Shown here piece by piece: positions 16,776-25,505 of a stretch of 64,000 nt of DNA; positions within the stretch are counted from its first letter, which is position 1; every line of letters starts with the position of its first letter. The notes under the pieces were generated by a model that saw only the letters and a program-made list of their open reading frames with translations, did not search any database and was not told where the DNA came from. This stretch comes from Methylobacterium sp. Leaf112. Its GTDB lineage: Bacteria > Pseudomonadota > Alphaproteobacteria > Rhizobiales > Beijerinckiaceae. The stretch spans positions 856 to 64,855 of the forward strand of contig NZ_LMNG01000023.1 in NCBI RefSeq assembly GCF_001423295.1, given 5' to 3'. The position numbers were made by a program, and so were the translations under genes.

Positions 16776-19679
16776 TCATGGAAACCTCGGGCAGCGGAAG
16801 CTCCGCAGGGCCGCGAGCCCGAACGGATTCGGCAGCGCCAGGCTGCGGATCTCGAAGGTCACGGCGTGGCTCGCCGTGCCGTAGTTCACCCGGGTCCGGT
16901 CCGGCGCGACGGCCTCCGCGCGGCCGGCATCGAGGAGCCGGAGCAGGGCCCAGGGTCCGGTGAAGGAGAGGGCCTCCGGGGCGCCCGGCTGCACGCTCAC
17001 CCGCGCCGCCGGGCCGGCAAGGCCCGGCGTCGGCCAGGTGAAGCGCAGGGGGCGCGCGCTGCCGCGCGAGAAGGCCGCCTCCTGGCCGTCGCTGACGAAC
17101 GAGGCGGCTGTCGCCTCGGGATCCAGGCGGATCGGCGTCACCTCGAAGGCCAAGGCGGGCTGCGCCCCGGCCGCCGGAAAGAAGGCCTGCCGGACCTCGT
17201 CCGCGTCCTCGAAGCTGCGCAGGAGGGCGGCGCTGCCCGCCGATCGCCATCGCCAGGGCTTCCCCGTCCCGTCGACGGCATCCGCCATGTGGGTGCGGAA
17301 GAAGGTGGCGAAGACGCCCTCCGGTCCGAACACCGCGGCGAACTCCCCCAGCGGCGTATCGGCCGCCGCATTCCGATCGAACGGGAAGCGCCTGTCCGTC
17401 GCGGCGCGGCAAGCCTGCTCGCCGGCCTGGCTCCAGCGGCGGGCGAGATCGACCACCTGCGCCTTGCCCTCGGCTCCCGCGATGAGGGTCTCGTCGAGGG
17501 CGATCGGCACCAGGGGACGCGCCAGCATCGCCGCGACGTGCCCGTCGAGGCTCGTCCGCAGGACCGCGTGCTTCTCCTCCGGGTAGAGCCGCGCGAACAG
17601 CCCCTCGAGCCGCGCGTCGGCGAAGGGCTTGTCGAGGGAGTCGGCGCCGCCGAGCATGCGGTAGAGACGCAGGGTCTCGCCGATATCGGCTCCGGCCGAT
17701 CCGGCATCCGCATCCTTCGCGCCCCTGTCCTTGCTTACCGCGTCCTTGGTCCCCGCGTCCTTGGCACCCAAGTCGGCGACACCGGCCTGGATCGATTCGC
17801 GGACCAGCCTCGGCGAAGCTGCGCCGGCCACGCCCGGGACGGCCTCCCGCGCCACGGCGGCGGGCGGCCGGGGCATTCCTCTCGGCACCACCGGCGCGTC
17901 CGGGTTCGGTTTCGGGGCAGCGTCGGCGTCCCCGGCCGCGCCGGCCTCGCGCAGGGTGTTCCCGAGCGCGACCAGGATGCGCGGCAGCAGGAAGCCCGTC
18001 AGGGCGCGCTCGTAGAGGTTGGCCCGCCCGGCCGAGATCTTCTCCGCCTGGTCGAAGGTATCGAGCAGACGTGGAGTGCCGGCCTCGGTGAAGGGCGTGG
18101 CCGCATCGCGGGCCTGGCTCAGCACCACTTCGGCGCGCACGAAGTCGGTATCCGCCACGGCCTCGACGGGTAGGGTCCCGGCCCCGGCGGTGTAGACGGC
18201 GAGGCGCGCATCGGTGTCCGAGAGCATCCGCTCCTGGCGCAGGTAGGCGACGAGCCAGGTCAGGGACAGGCCGAGGACGAGGGCCGCGGCCAGGCCGCCC
18301 GCCGCGGAGCGCAGGATCCTGCGGCGGCGCTCCAGGGCCGGATTGGTCGAGACGAGGTTCGCCTCGTTGAAGATCACCTCCCGCAGCAGGCGTGCGAGGA
18401 AGTAGCTGTGCTGCCCGTCCGCCGAGGCGGCACCGAAGCGCGGCAGGTCGATGGCGAAGCGCTGGCTCGCCGAACGCGTCACGAGGTCGAGGCCGCTGCC
18501 GCTCTGCTCGGCCGAGGCGAGGTAGAGGCCGCGCAGCCGCGGCGGGGCGTCGAAGCGCGATGACGCCGCGATCTCGCCGATGGTCTCGTGGAGCGGCTCG
18601 GCGATGAGGGCGAGCTGGCTCGGAAAAGCGAAGATCTGCGCGCGCCGCTCGGGGTCCGTCTCGGCCTGCAACCGGTCGAGGAGGAGTTGGTCGAGGCGTC
18701 CGACGAGCCGGTCGAAGGCGGAGCCGAACCGGTCGGCGAGGTCGCGGCCCTCGATCCCGCCGCGCGGCGGCGGCAGGGTGACGCCCCAGACCTGCTCGCG
18801 GCCGGTCCGGGCCATGTCGTCGAAGAAGGCCGTGAATCCGGCGAGGCGGTCCGCCTTGGTCAGCACGAGATAGACCGGCACGCGAAGGCCGAAGGCCTCG
18901 TCGAGTTCCCGCAGGCGCTTGCGGATCGTCCGGGCGTGATGCAGCCGCTCGGTGGCGGAGGCCTGCACCAGCAGGTCCATCCCGACCATCACGATGGCAC
19001 CGTTGAGGGGCTGGCGCCGCCGGTGCTTGCGCAGCAGCGTGAGGAACCCGCGCCAGCCCGCCGCATCGGCCTCGCCGTCGCCCTCCTGCGCGGTGTAGCG
19101 CCCGGCGGTGTCGATCAGGATGGCCTCGTCCGTAAACCACCAGTCGCAGTGGCGGGTGCCGCCGACGCCCTCGACGGATTCGCCGACGCTGTCGGCGAGG
19201 GGAAAGCGCAGGCCGGAATTGCGCAGGGCCGTGGTCTTGCCGGAGCCGGGCGGGCCGATCAGCGCGTACCAGGGCAGCGCGTAGACGGAGGCGCGCCCCA
19301 TGGTCTTGCGCAGGAGCTTCAGGGCGTCGCGCAGCCGCGACTTCAGTTCGGCGACGTCGTCGGCCGCGGCCCGGGCGGGATCGGCCTCGGCCCCGGCCGC
19401 GACCGCGTCGATGAGCGCCGCGTCGCGCCGCTGGCCCCGGACGAGGCGGACGAGGCAGTAGAGCACGAAGCCGACGGCGATCGCCCCCACCGCGTACAGG
19501 CGGGTCTCGAAGCGCTCGAACGGCCGCCAGCGGCCGAACGAGACGCCGTCGCCGTAGAAGAACACCACGCAGGCGGCGACGAGCGCCCAGATCAGGGCGA
19601 CCAGCCACCAGGCCTTGACCCGGCTGGCATAGGTCGTCGCGTAGGACCGGATCTCGTAGATCCAGTTGAGGATGTTCAT
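16776..19679 (-). CDS. tssM: Type VI secretion membrane-complex protein TssM (IcmF family)
   Basis: A 967-aa inner-membrane protein spanning to the outer membrane. Membrane segments lie at about 23-42, 61-79 and 455-480. The cytoplasmic NTPase domain has Walker A GPPGSGKTT at 142-150. The rest is periplasmic and ends with the conserved C-terminal beta domain. TssM is homologous to IcmF of Dot/Icm type IVB systems. It is somewhat shorter than most TssM (about 1,100-1,300). The periplasmic end normally docks on the lipoprotein TssJ, which is absent here, while Dot-type core proteins are present. The ATG at 19679 overlaps the tssL stop (ATGA). Confidence 0.95.
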   Translation of the reverse strand: MNILNWIYEIRSYATTYASRVKAWWLVALIWALVAACVVFFYGDGVSFGRWRPFERFETRLYAVGAIAVGFVLYCLVRLVRGQRRDAALIDAVAAGAEADPARAAADDVAELKSRLRDALKLLRKTMGRASVYALPWYALIGPPGSGKTTALRNSGLRFPLADSVGESVEGVGGTRHCDWWFTDEAILIDTAGRYTAQEGDGEADAAGWRGFLTLLRKHRRRQPLNGAIVMVGMDLLVQASATERLHHARTIRKRLRELDEAFGLRVPVYLVLTKADRLAGFTAFFDDMARTGREQVWGVTLPPPRGGIEGRDLADRFGSAFDRLVGRLDQLLLDRLQAETDPERRAQIFAFPSQLALIAEPLHETIGEIAASSRFDAPPRLRGLYLASAEQSGSGLDLVTRSASQRFAIDLPRFGAASADGQHSYFLARLLREVIFNEANLVSTNPALERRRRILRSAAGGLAAALVLGLSLTWLVAYLRQERMLSDTDARLAVYTAGAGTLPVEAVADTDFVRAEVVLSQARDAATPFTEAGTPRLLDTFDQAEKISAGRANLYERALTGFLLPRILVALGNTLREAGAAGDADAAPKPNPDAPVVPRGMPRPPAAVAREAVPGVAGAASPRLVRESIQAGVADLGAKDAGTKDAVSKDRGAKDADAGSAGADIGETLRLYRMLGGADSLDKPFADARLEGLFARLYPEEKHAVLRTSLDGHVAAMLARPLVPIALDETLIAGAEGKAQVVDLARRWSQAGEQACRAATDRRFPFDRNAAADTPLGEFAAVFGPEGVFATFFRTHMADAVDGTGKPWRWRSAGSAALLRSFEDADEVRQAFFPAAGAQPALAFEVTPIRLDPEATAASFVSDGQEAAFSRGSARPLRFTWPTPGLAGPAARVSVQPGAPEALSFTGPWALLRLLDAGRAEAVAPDRTRVNYGTASHAVTFEIRSLALPNPFGLAALRSFRCPRFP

Positions 19680-21139
19680 GGCGTGGCTCCCGCCCTCGAC
19701 GGTCCCGGGGCCGGTGCGCCCGATGCAGGACCGTCCGATGCAGGACCGTCCGACACGCCCCGGGCCGGCGTGTTGCGGCGGATCAGGAGTTCGGTGCGCC
19801 GGTTCTCGGCCCGTCCCTCGCGGGTGTTGTTCATGGCGATGTTCTCGGCAGAGTCGTTCGGGCGGGTCGGCTGCGCCTCGCCGCGGCCCTCGGCCCGGAT
19901 CGCGTCGCTGCCGATGGAGCGGCCGAGGATGGCCGCCACGGCCTCGGCGCGGGCGACGGAGAGCTGGTAGTTCGAGGGGAACCGCACGGTCTGGATCGGG
20001 ACGTTGTCGGTGTGCCCGACCACCTGCACCGTGACGTCGTCCGTCCGGATCGCCGCGCCGACGCGCTCGAAGAGCTGGACGAAGGCGGGAGCCACCGTCG
20101 CGCTGCCCGAGTCGAACAGTCCGGCGTTGCGGATGCGCACGATCGCGCCGGAGCCGCTCGGCTCGACGTCGATGGCGCCCCGGTCGATCTCCGGCTTCAG
20201 CACGCGCCCGAGCCCGGCCGCGAGGGATGTGTCGGATGCCGGGGGCGCTTCGGCGATCGGTTCCGCCGGAGCTCGGGCCGACGGCACGCGACGCAGGCTC
20301 GGCGTCCCGCGCGGCGGCGCGTCGAGAAAGGCCGCGAAGGTCGCGTCCGAGCGCCGGTTGACGGCCCATTGCAGGGCGAGGAACAGGCCCGCGAGGGCGA
20401 GGATGCCGAGTCCGGCCCCCGCCCAGAGCAGGAGCTGCCCGCGGATCGGGGGCAGGCGCGCATCGACGCCGCGCCACTCGGGCGACAGTTCGCGCTCCAC
20501 CGGCCCGCGCAGGGTGCGGTAGAGCCCCTCCCGGATACGCCCGATCTCGAGATGCCCCTGCGGATGCACCCGCATCCGCCCCTCGAAGCCGAGGGAGAGG
20601 CAGTGGTACATGAGCAGCAGCACGTCCCGGTTCGAGCCGGGGTCCTTGTGCAGGTGCGCCAGGAGGTCGAAGAAGCGCTCACCGCCCGTCACGTCGGTGT
20701 GGAAGGTCGAGACCATGCCCTGCCGCGCCCACAGGCTGTAGGCGCCCCAGGACGAGTTCAGCACCACGTCGTCCACCGTCGCGCAGAGGGCGTAATGCGC
20801 AGCCTGCGCCCGCTCGCGCGTGACCGCGACGCCGAGGATCGCCGCCTCGAAGGCCTTGACGGCGGCGATCACCTTGAGGCGCAGGGCCTCGAGATCCGGC
20901 GGGCTCGACAGGCTGCGCAGGCGTCCGACGAGGCTGAGGATCGGCAGGGCGGCCGCCACCATCGGGGGCACGCCGGACCGGGCGAGATCGAGGCTGCCGA
21001 GGGTCTCGATGGCCGCGTCCGGGGGGGCCGCCGCCGGCTGCGGGTCCACCCGGAGCACGGGCTGGGGACGCACTCCGCCGGGCGTCGGCTTGACCACCGT
21101 GGATTCGCCCGCAAGCCCGCGGGCCTCAGCTTCCGACAC
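19676..21139 (-). CDS. tssL: TssL with C-terminal OmpA-type peptidoglycan-binding domain
   Basis: A 487-aa TssL/DotU-family protein. The cytoplasmic DotU domain spans about 60-225, including ALCATVDDVVLNSSWG. One membrane anchor lies at about 235-257, and a periplasmic OmpA/MotB-like domain at about 310-465 has VQVVGHTDNVPIQT and NYQLSVARAEAV, which grips peptidoglycan. The C-terminal tail carries a 15-bp duplication in the DNA (SDGPASDGP). The DotU part is shared with type IVB systems; the OmpA extension is typical of T6SS. It starts with GTG 21139 behind a GGGAG site and overlaps tssM by 4 nt. A 187-bp untranslated gap separates it from tssK upstream. Confidence 0.95.
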   Translation of the reverse strand: MSEAEARGLAGESTVVKPTPGGVRPQPVLRVDPQPAAAPPDAAIETLGSLDLARSGVPPMVAAALPILSLVGRLRSLSSPPDLEALRLKVIAAVKAFEAAILGVAVTRERAQAAHYALCATVDDVVLNSSWGAYSLWARQGMVSTFHTDVTGGERFFDLLAHLHKDPGSNRDVLLLMYHCLSLGFEGRMRVHPQGHLEIGRIREGLYRTLRGPVERELSPEWRGVDARLPPIRGQLLLWAGAGLGILALAGLFLALQWAVNRRSDATFAAFLDAPPRGTPSLRRVPSARAPAEPIAEAPPASDTSLAAGLGRVLKPEIDRGAIDVEPSGSGAIVRIRNAGLFDSGSATVAPAFVQLFERVGAAIRTDDVTVQVVGHTDNVPIQTVRFPSNYQLSVARAEAVAAILGRSIGSDAIRAEGRGEAQPTRPNDSAENIAMNNTREGRAENRRTELLIRRNTPARGVSDGPASDGPASGAPAPGPSRAGATP

Positions 21140-21326
21140 CGTTCGCTCCCGCTCGCTCCAAAGTCGTCCACCGGCTCGCGACGGCCCGCGGGCGAGGGCC
21201 GCGGCCGACCGCTCCGCGCACGGCCGAGGTCACCCGCGACACTGCGCCAGAACCACCGCCCGTCCCAAGGGAAATTCTACCGAGGATCGCATAAAACCGA
21301 ACAGACACCGTTTGCGTGTTTCGCGC

Positions 21327-22664
21327 TCAGCCCTTGATCGCCCACAGTTCGAGTTCGAGATCGGGGAAATTGCCGGCGAGGTGGATGGCGACCGCACTCG
21401 AATGCTCGAGTTCCCGCCAGAGCGGGCCGGTGGTGTCGAGCTCGAAGTAGACCGTGCCGCCGCGATAGGGGAGCTGGCGCGGCGCGACGGCCAGGGGCCT
21501 GACCGCGATGCCCGGCAGGGCGACGTTGACGAGCTGGGCGATCTGCTCGACGGGACCGATCTTGACCTGGTTCGGCAAGGACCGCCGCAGGCTCTCGGCC
21601 GGCATGTTGGCGCGCACGGCGAGGACGAACCCGGCGCCGAGCAGCAGGGAGCGGTCGTTGATCGCGCCCACCCGCACGCCGTGGCGGCGCTCCTGCAGGT
21701 CGATGGGCACGGCCACCTGATCCAGGAGTGCGGAGAGCGCCGCCCGCAGGTCGGAGAAGACCGCCGCGAACGTCGCCGCCAGATCCTCGTGGGAATAGTC
21801 GGGAAAGCGCGTGGCGCGCTTCGAGGGCGCCGTGAAGGTCGCGAGTTCGCCCGCCAGGGCGAGGCAGAAGCCGTAGAACGCCTCCGGCGGCAGACGACCC
21901 GCCTGGGCCGCCGCGTGGCGCAGGGGCGGATCGGCCCGGTTCAGGGCCTGGAGGAGCAGGAAGTCGGCGACCTCGGCGGTGCCGCGCACCGTCGGGTCGG
22001 CGATCCGGGCCGCGATGGCTTCGGCCCGATGCGAGACGAGACCCTGCAGCTCGTTGACGAGGGCGGCCAGGGACGCCTGCGCGGCGCAATTGAGGCAGGG
22101 CGCGATGAACCGGTCGTCGAGGACGATGCTGAGGTCGGAGCGGACCTCGACCACCCGGGCGACGGCGAGGCGTTCCGTGCCCGCGAGCGGTCCGTTCGAC
22201 GGGGCATAGGCGAGGCGCAGGCGCCCCACTTCGAGGCTCGCGCTCGTGAAGCTGTCGCCGTTGGCGTCCGGCGCGTCGTAGGCGGTCCGCCGCAGGCGGG
22301 TGGCGGCGTCCTCGCGGCGCTCGGCGCCGATCTCGGGACTTCCCGGCTGGCGCATGGGAATCGCGAGGTAGATCGTGACGTCGCGGGTGCCGGGCAGCAA
22401 TTCGAGGGGCGGCGGGAGGTCGGCGTCGCCGGGCGCCTCGAAGGGGGTTCCATCGGGGAAGATGCCCCGGGCGTGCGCGACCGCGAAGCGCCCGGCGCCG
22501 AGGGTCTCGCGATTGATGCCGATGTCCGAGAAGCCCCAGGGATAGGGAGCGAGGTCCCGCGTCAGGCCGCGCACGAAGCGTTCCGTCCAGCGGTCCGCCT
22601 GCTGGAAGTGCTGGACGCGGAGGAACATGCCCTCCGACCAGACCACACGGTTCTCGCTCAGCAT
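21327..22664 (-). CDS. tssK: Type VI secretion baseplate-membrane adaptor TssK
   Basis: A 445-aa TssK/VasE/ImpJ protein, the trimeric adaptor linking the baseplate to TssL-TssM. The diagnostic N-terminus VVWSEGMFLRVQHFQQADRW is intact and the length is normal (about 445). The C-terminal head domain, which binds the membrane complex, is present. ATG start at 22664, 22 bp from the upstream fha gene, within the minus-strand operon. Confidence 0.96.
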   Translation of the reverse strand: MLSENRVVWSEGMFLRVQHFQQADRWTERFVRGLTRDLAPYPWGFSDIGINRETLGAGRFAVAHARGIFPDGTPFEAPGDADLPPPLELLPGTRDVTIYLAIPMRQPGSPEIGAERREDAATRLRRTAYDAPDANGDSFTSASLEVGRLRLAYAPSNGPLAGTERLAVARVVEVRSDLSIVLDDRFIAPCLNCAAQASLAALVNELQGLVSHRAEAIAARIADPTVRGTAEVADFLLLQALNRADPPLRHAAAQAGRLPPEAFYGFCLALAGELATFTAPSKRATRFPDYSHEDLAATFAAVFSDLRAALSALLDQVAVPIDLQERRHGVRVGAINDRSLLLGAGFVLAVRANMPAESLRRSLPNQVKIGPVEQIAQLVNVALPGIAVRPLAVAPRQLPYRGGTVYFELDTTGPLWRELEHSSAVAIHLAGNFPDLELELWAIKG

Positions 22665-22686
22665 GGATCGGGGCTCCGGGGCTCTG

Positions 22687-23949
22687 TCAGGTCCTGCGGG
22701 CGTAGGCCCGACGCAGCGGCGTCAGCACGACGTCGGCCGCGGGGGCGTCGGGTGCGCCGCAGAGGTTGGCGTGAAGGGCGACGTAGCGGTCCCACGAGGC
22801 GGCGCGCAGGAGCGGGCCCACGGCGAGGCGGGTCCGCTCGCGGGCCGCGTCCTCGAGGAATTCGGGCTGGATCTGCGCGCCGAGATCGGCGGCGGCCTCG
22901 CCGACGGAGAGGCCGAGGGCACGGCTCGCCTGGGCGAGGCGGGCGAGGCGGCCGGTGAGTTCGTCCGTCGCCCCGGCATCCCCCGTCGCGAGGGCGGCGG
23001 CGAACAGCGAGGGCAGGTCGGCCCCCGACGTCTCCCGGTCGGACAGGCCGAGGTCCCGTTCGGCGGTGCGATGCACCGCCTCGAGGGCGGCGAGGACGTC
23101 GATGAGGCGACGCAGGATCTGCCCGCTGCGGACCATCGCGGCGCGGTCGCGGGCGGGCGCGACGCCCTCCGGCATCAGGCCGCCGAGGCCGGCGCCTTCC
23201 ACCAGGGCGGCCTGCGCATCGCCCCAGTCGGGTCCCGCGGCGGCGCCCGACGCGGGCGGCGCATCGTCGCCCAGATCCCAGTCGGCCGGCAGGATCGCCC
23301 GGACGCCGCCGAGCTGCAGCGCCTCGCTCACCGGCGAGAGGTGCTCGCTGCGGCTGGCGAAGTCGCTCAACGGCTGCAGCATGGCCTCGGGCTCGTCCGT
23401 CAGGGACGTCGCGGGCGGAGCCTGCCAGCCGAAGGGCTGCACGACCTGCGCATCGACGGCCCCGCCCGGCAGGGTCGAGAGCCAGTCGCTGGCGCTGCCG
23501 CCGAGGCTGCGCGCGGCGCGGCCCTCGCTCGCCTCGCTGGTGCCGGCGAGGATCCCGGTCACGCCCTCGGCGGTGCCGGGCGCGATCCGGTCCGTCCCGC
23601 CGCGCGGGTCGGGCAGGGTCGCGTCGGCGGTCCGATCGAGGGCGATGCGATAATCTCCGATGCGGAAGACGTCGCCCGGCCCGAGGAGGCGCCGCTGGTC
23701 CCGTCCGACGGGGCGCGTCTCGGCGGCGAAGAACACCCCGTTGCTCGACAGGTCCACGAGGTACAGGCCATCGGGTCCGTTCTCGATCCGGCAATGCACC
23801 TTGGAGATGTGGCGGTCGGGATCGGCGAGGATCCAGTCGTTGTCCGGCGCCCGGCCGATGGCGAACGGACAGGCGGACGGTTCGAGGCGCCGCGGGTCGA
23901 TCCCCGGAACGCCCGCGGGCGTCTGCAGGACGCGCAAGGTGAACGTCAT
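22687..23949 (-). CDS. T6SS FHA-domain protein (Fha/TagH type)
   Basis: A 420-aa protein with an N-terminal forkhead-associated domain (about 1-110): FAIGRAPDNDW, HISKVHCRI and DLSSNGVFF carry the phosphothreonine-binding Arg, Ser and Asn positions. The remainder is a proline/alanine-rich linker and a C-terminal helical T6SS-associated domain. In other systems this protein is, or binds, the phosphorylated target of PpkA and triggers assembly. PpkA and PppA in the same operon complete that switch. It is cytoplasmic; the nearest neighbours are tssK downstream and dotG 70 bp upstream. Confidence 0.9.
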   Translation of the reverse strand: MTFTLRVLQTPAGVPGIDPRRLEPSACPFAIGRAPDNDWILADPDRHISKVHCRIENGPDGLYLVDLSSNGVFFAAETRPVGRDQRRLLGPGDVFRIGDYRIALDRTADATLPDPRGGTDRIAPGTAEGVTGILAGTSEASEGRAARSLGGSASDWLSTLPGGAVDAQVVQPFGWQAPPATSLTDEPEAMLQPLSDFASRSEHLSPVSEALQLGGVRAILPADWDLGDDAPPASGAAAGPDWGDAQAALVEGAGLGGLMPEGVAPARDRAAMVRSGQILRRLIDVLAALEAVHRTAERDLGLSDRETSGADLPSLFAAALATGDAGATDELTGRLARLAQASRALGLSVGEAAADLGAQIQPEFLEDAARERTRLAVGPLLRAASWDRYVALHANLCGAPDAPAADVVLTPLRRAYARRT

Positions 23950-24019
23950 CGTCCCATGAGGCTCCGCCGGAGCCCCCGTTTCGTGAGCCCCCGAATCCTG
24001 CGATTCCCCGCCCGCACCG

Positions 24020-25402
24020 CTAGTTCGCCCGCATCAGGACGCGGGTGTCCCGCTCGCTCCGGCCCGAGCCGTAGACGGCGTCGCGCGGCAGGGCCGGCGG
24101 CTCGAGGAAGACGACGCCGATGCCCAGGCCCGGGGCGCCCGCGATGGTGGCCGGCTTGTTGAAGTTCTGCGCGCCGATGGCGGTGGCGGCCTGGCCCAGG
24201 GGCAGGAGCGCGCCGATGGCGGCCTGCGTGCGGATGCCCCCGCCCTGCGAGGAGACCGCGAGGCCCGTGCCCGGGTCGATGGCGATGTTGCGGTTTCCCT
24301 GCAGCAGGAGTTGGCCGGCCTGGCCGGCGCCCTGGATCAGCGCCCCCGCGAACAGGCCGGCGTAGCGTTCGAAGACGTGCTGGTCGACATCATTCGAGAC
24401 GCCCGTGCGCGCGTCGCGGGCCGAGATCGCATAGGCCTTCAGGGGGAACTGGCGCCCGTCGTTGAGGACCATCTGGCTGAACTGGATCGCCGCCTGGTTG
24501 CTGCTGTAGACGATCTGGCCGATCAGGCGGACGCCGTGCAGGGGGCCGGGCCGCTGCGCCCCGTCGACATCGTAGATCGTGGCGAAGATCGGCGCCTGCG
24601 GATCGTCGGAATTGAAGCCCTGGTCGAGGGACGCGTAGACCGTGTCGCCGGCGCGCGCGACGGCGTAGCGCCGGACCGGCGCCCCCCCGAACTGGCCGTT
24701 CGGACCGGCCTGCCCCGGATATCCCCCCTGCCCCGGATATCCCCCTTGCCCCGGATAAGCATTCTGGCCCGGATAACCGCCCTGGCCTTGCGAACCGCCG
24801 CCATAGCCCGCCTGCCCCGGGGCGCCGCCCGGCCCAGCGGAGCCGCCCGGAGACCCGGACTGGCCGCCGCCGGCGCCGCCGAAGCCGCCCGGCTGTGCCC
24901 CCGCCTGCGGGTAGGTCGCCTGCTGGATCGGTGTGCCGCCGCTTGGTGCGGGCGATCCGCCGCTGCGGGTCGGGCCGGCACCGGAGATCCCACCGCCGCC
25001 CGCTCCCTCGGCCCGCCCGTAGCGCTGCAGGGTGAAGCCGCCGCTCGGTGGCGCCATCAGCGCCTCGATCTGAGCGTTGATCCGCGCCTCGATCGCCGGG
25101 TCCGAGAGCGCCTGACCGGGGGGTCCCTGGTAGACGACGCTCGGTGCGGCCGGCGCCTGCCCCGGCAGCGACCCTTGCGTGAACGGCATCGCCGCCTGGG
25201 GCGGCGGCTGGACGGGGCTGGCGGGCGCCTGGACAGGGCTGGCGGGCGCCTGGACAGGGCTGGCGGGCGCCTGGACAGGGCCGGCAGGCGCCTGGACTGT
25301 GCCGGCGGGCGCCTCGGCCTGGACGCGGATCAGCAGGGTGGCGTCGGGTGTCGCGCCGGCCAGAGCCGCACCGAAACCGAGGGCCAGGACGAGGGATGGC
25401 AT
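24020..25402 (-). CDS. DotG/IcmE-like protein with TrbI/VirB10-type C-terminal domain
   Basis: A 460-aa envelope protein. N-terminal signal or anchor at 1-17; a repeat-rich middle (four to five QAPASPV-type heptads at about 30-65, then a Gly/Pro/Gln-rich stretch with YPGQ repeats at about 205-235); and a C-terminal globular domain from about 240 to 455. The C-terminal part (AGDTVYASLDQGFNSDDP, ATIYDV, LIGQIVYSSNQAAIQFSQM, DARTGVSNDVDQHVFERY) matches the VirB10/TrbI-like domain of DotG/IcmE, the central channel protein of type IVB (Dot/Icm) systems. Legionella DotG is about twice as long, with many pentapeptide repeats. Its place between dotH and the T6SS fha gene suggests the product works in this secretion apparatus. 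Starts at ATG 25402 with AGGTG upstream. Annotation from remembered family features, not from a search. Confidence 0.8.
   Translation of the reverse strand: MPSLVLALGFGAALAGATPDATLLIRVQAEAPAGTVQAPAGPVQAPASPVQAPASPVQAPASPVQPPPQAAMPFTQGSLPGQAPAAPSVVYQGPPGQALSDPAIEARINAQIEALMAPPSGGFTLQRYGRAEGAGGGGISGAGPTRSGGSPAPSGGTPIQQATYPQAGAQPGGFGGAGGGQSGSPGGSAGPGGAPGQAGYGGGSQGQGGYPGQNAYPGQGGYPGQGGYPGQAGPNGQFGGAPVRRYAVARAGDTVYASLDQGFNSDDPQAPIFATIYDVDGAQRPGPLHGVRLIGQIVYSSNQAAIQFSQMVLNDGRQFPLKAYAISARDARTGVSNDVDQHVFERYAGLFAGALIQGAGQAGQLLLQGNRNIAIDPGTGLAVSSQGGGIRTQAAIGALLPLGQAATAIGAQNFNKPATIAGAPGLGIGVVFLEPPALPRDAVYGSGRSERDTRVLMRAN
24710..24781. repeat. 18-bp tandem repeat inside dotG (YPGQ-coding)
   Basis: Four contiguous copies of a unit like CTGCCCCGGATATCCCCC (24710-24727, 24728-24745, and two diverged copies to 24781). 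On the minus strand it encodes GGYPGQ-type hexapeptides. Expansion or contraction by whole units would change the linker length without frameshift. Confidence 0.9.
25208..25312. repeat. 21-bp tandem repeat inside dotG (QAPASPV-coding), five copies
   Basis: Five contiguous 21-bp units starting at 25208, 25229, 25250, 25271 and 25292. The second and third are identical and the outer ones differ at a few bases. They encode Pro/Ala-rich heptads close to the N-terminus of the DotG-like protein, a flexible, length-variable periplasmic tether. Confidence 0.93.
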
Positions 25403-25505
25403 CGTTTCACCTAGTCACGAGGGCGGGGTCACCAGGGCGGAGACACGCGGACGGGGTCGCACGGCATGCGGCCGATCCGAGGCGGTCCCGGTCCGGCGAA
25501 CGGAA

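Noticed and set aside
16750..20477. Very long alternative frames over tssM/tssL, including one joining tssM to an upstream 265-residue extension
   Set aside because: The extension is an off-frame reading of the tssL 3' end; the ATGA overlap and the TssM N-terminus MNILNWIYEI fix the start at 19679.
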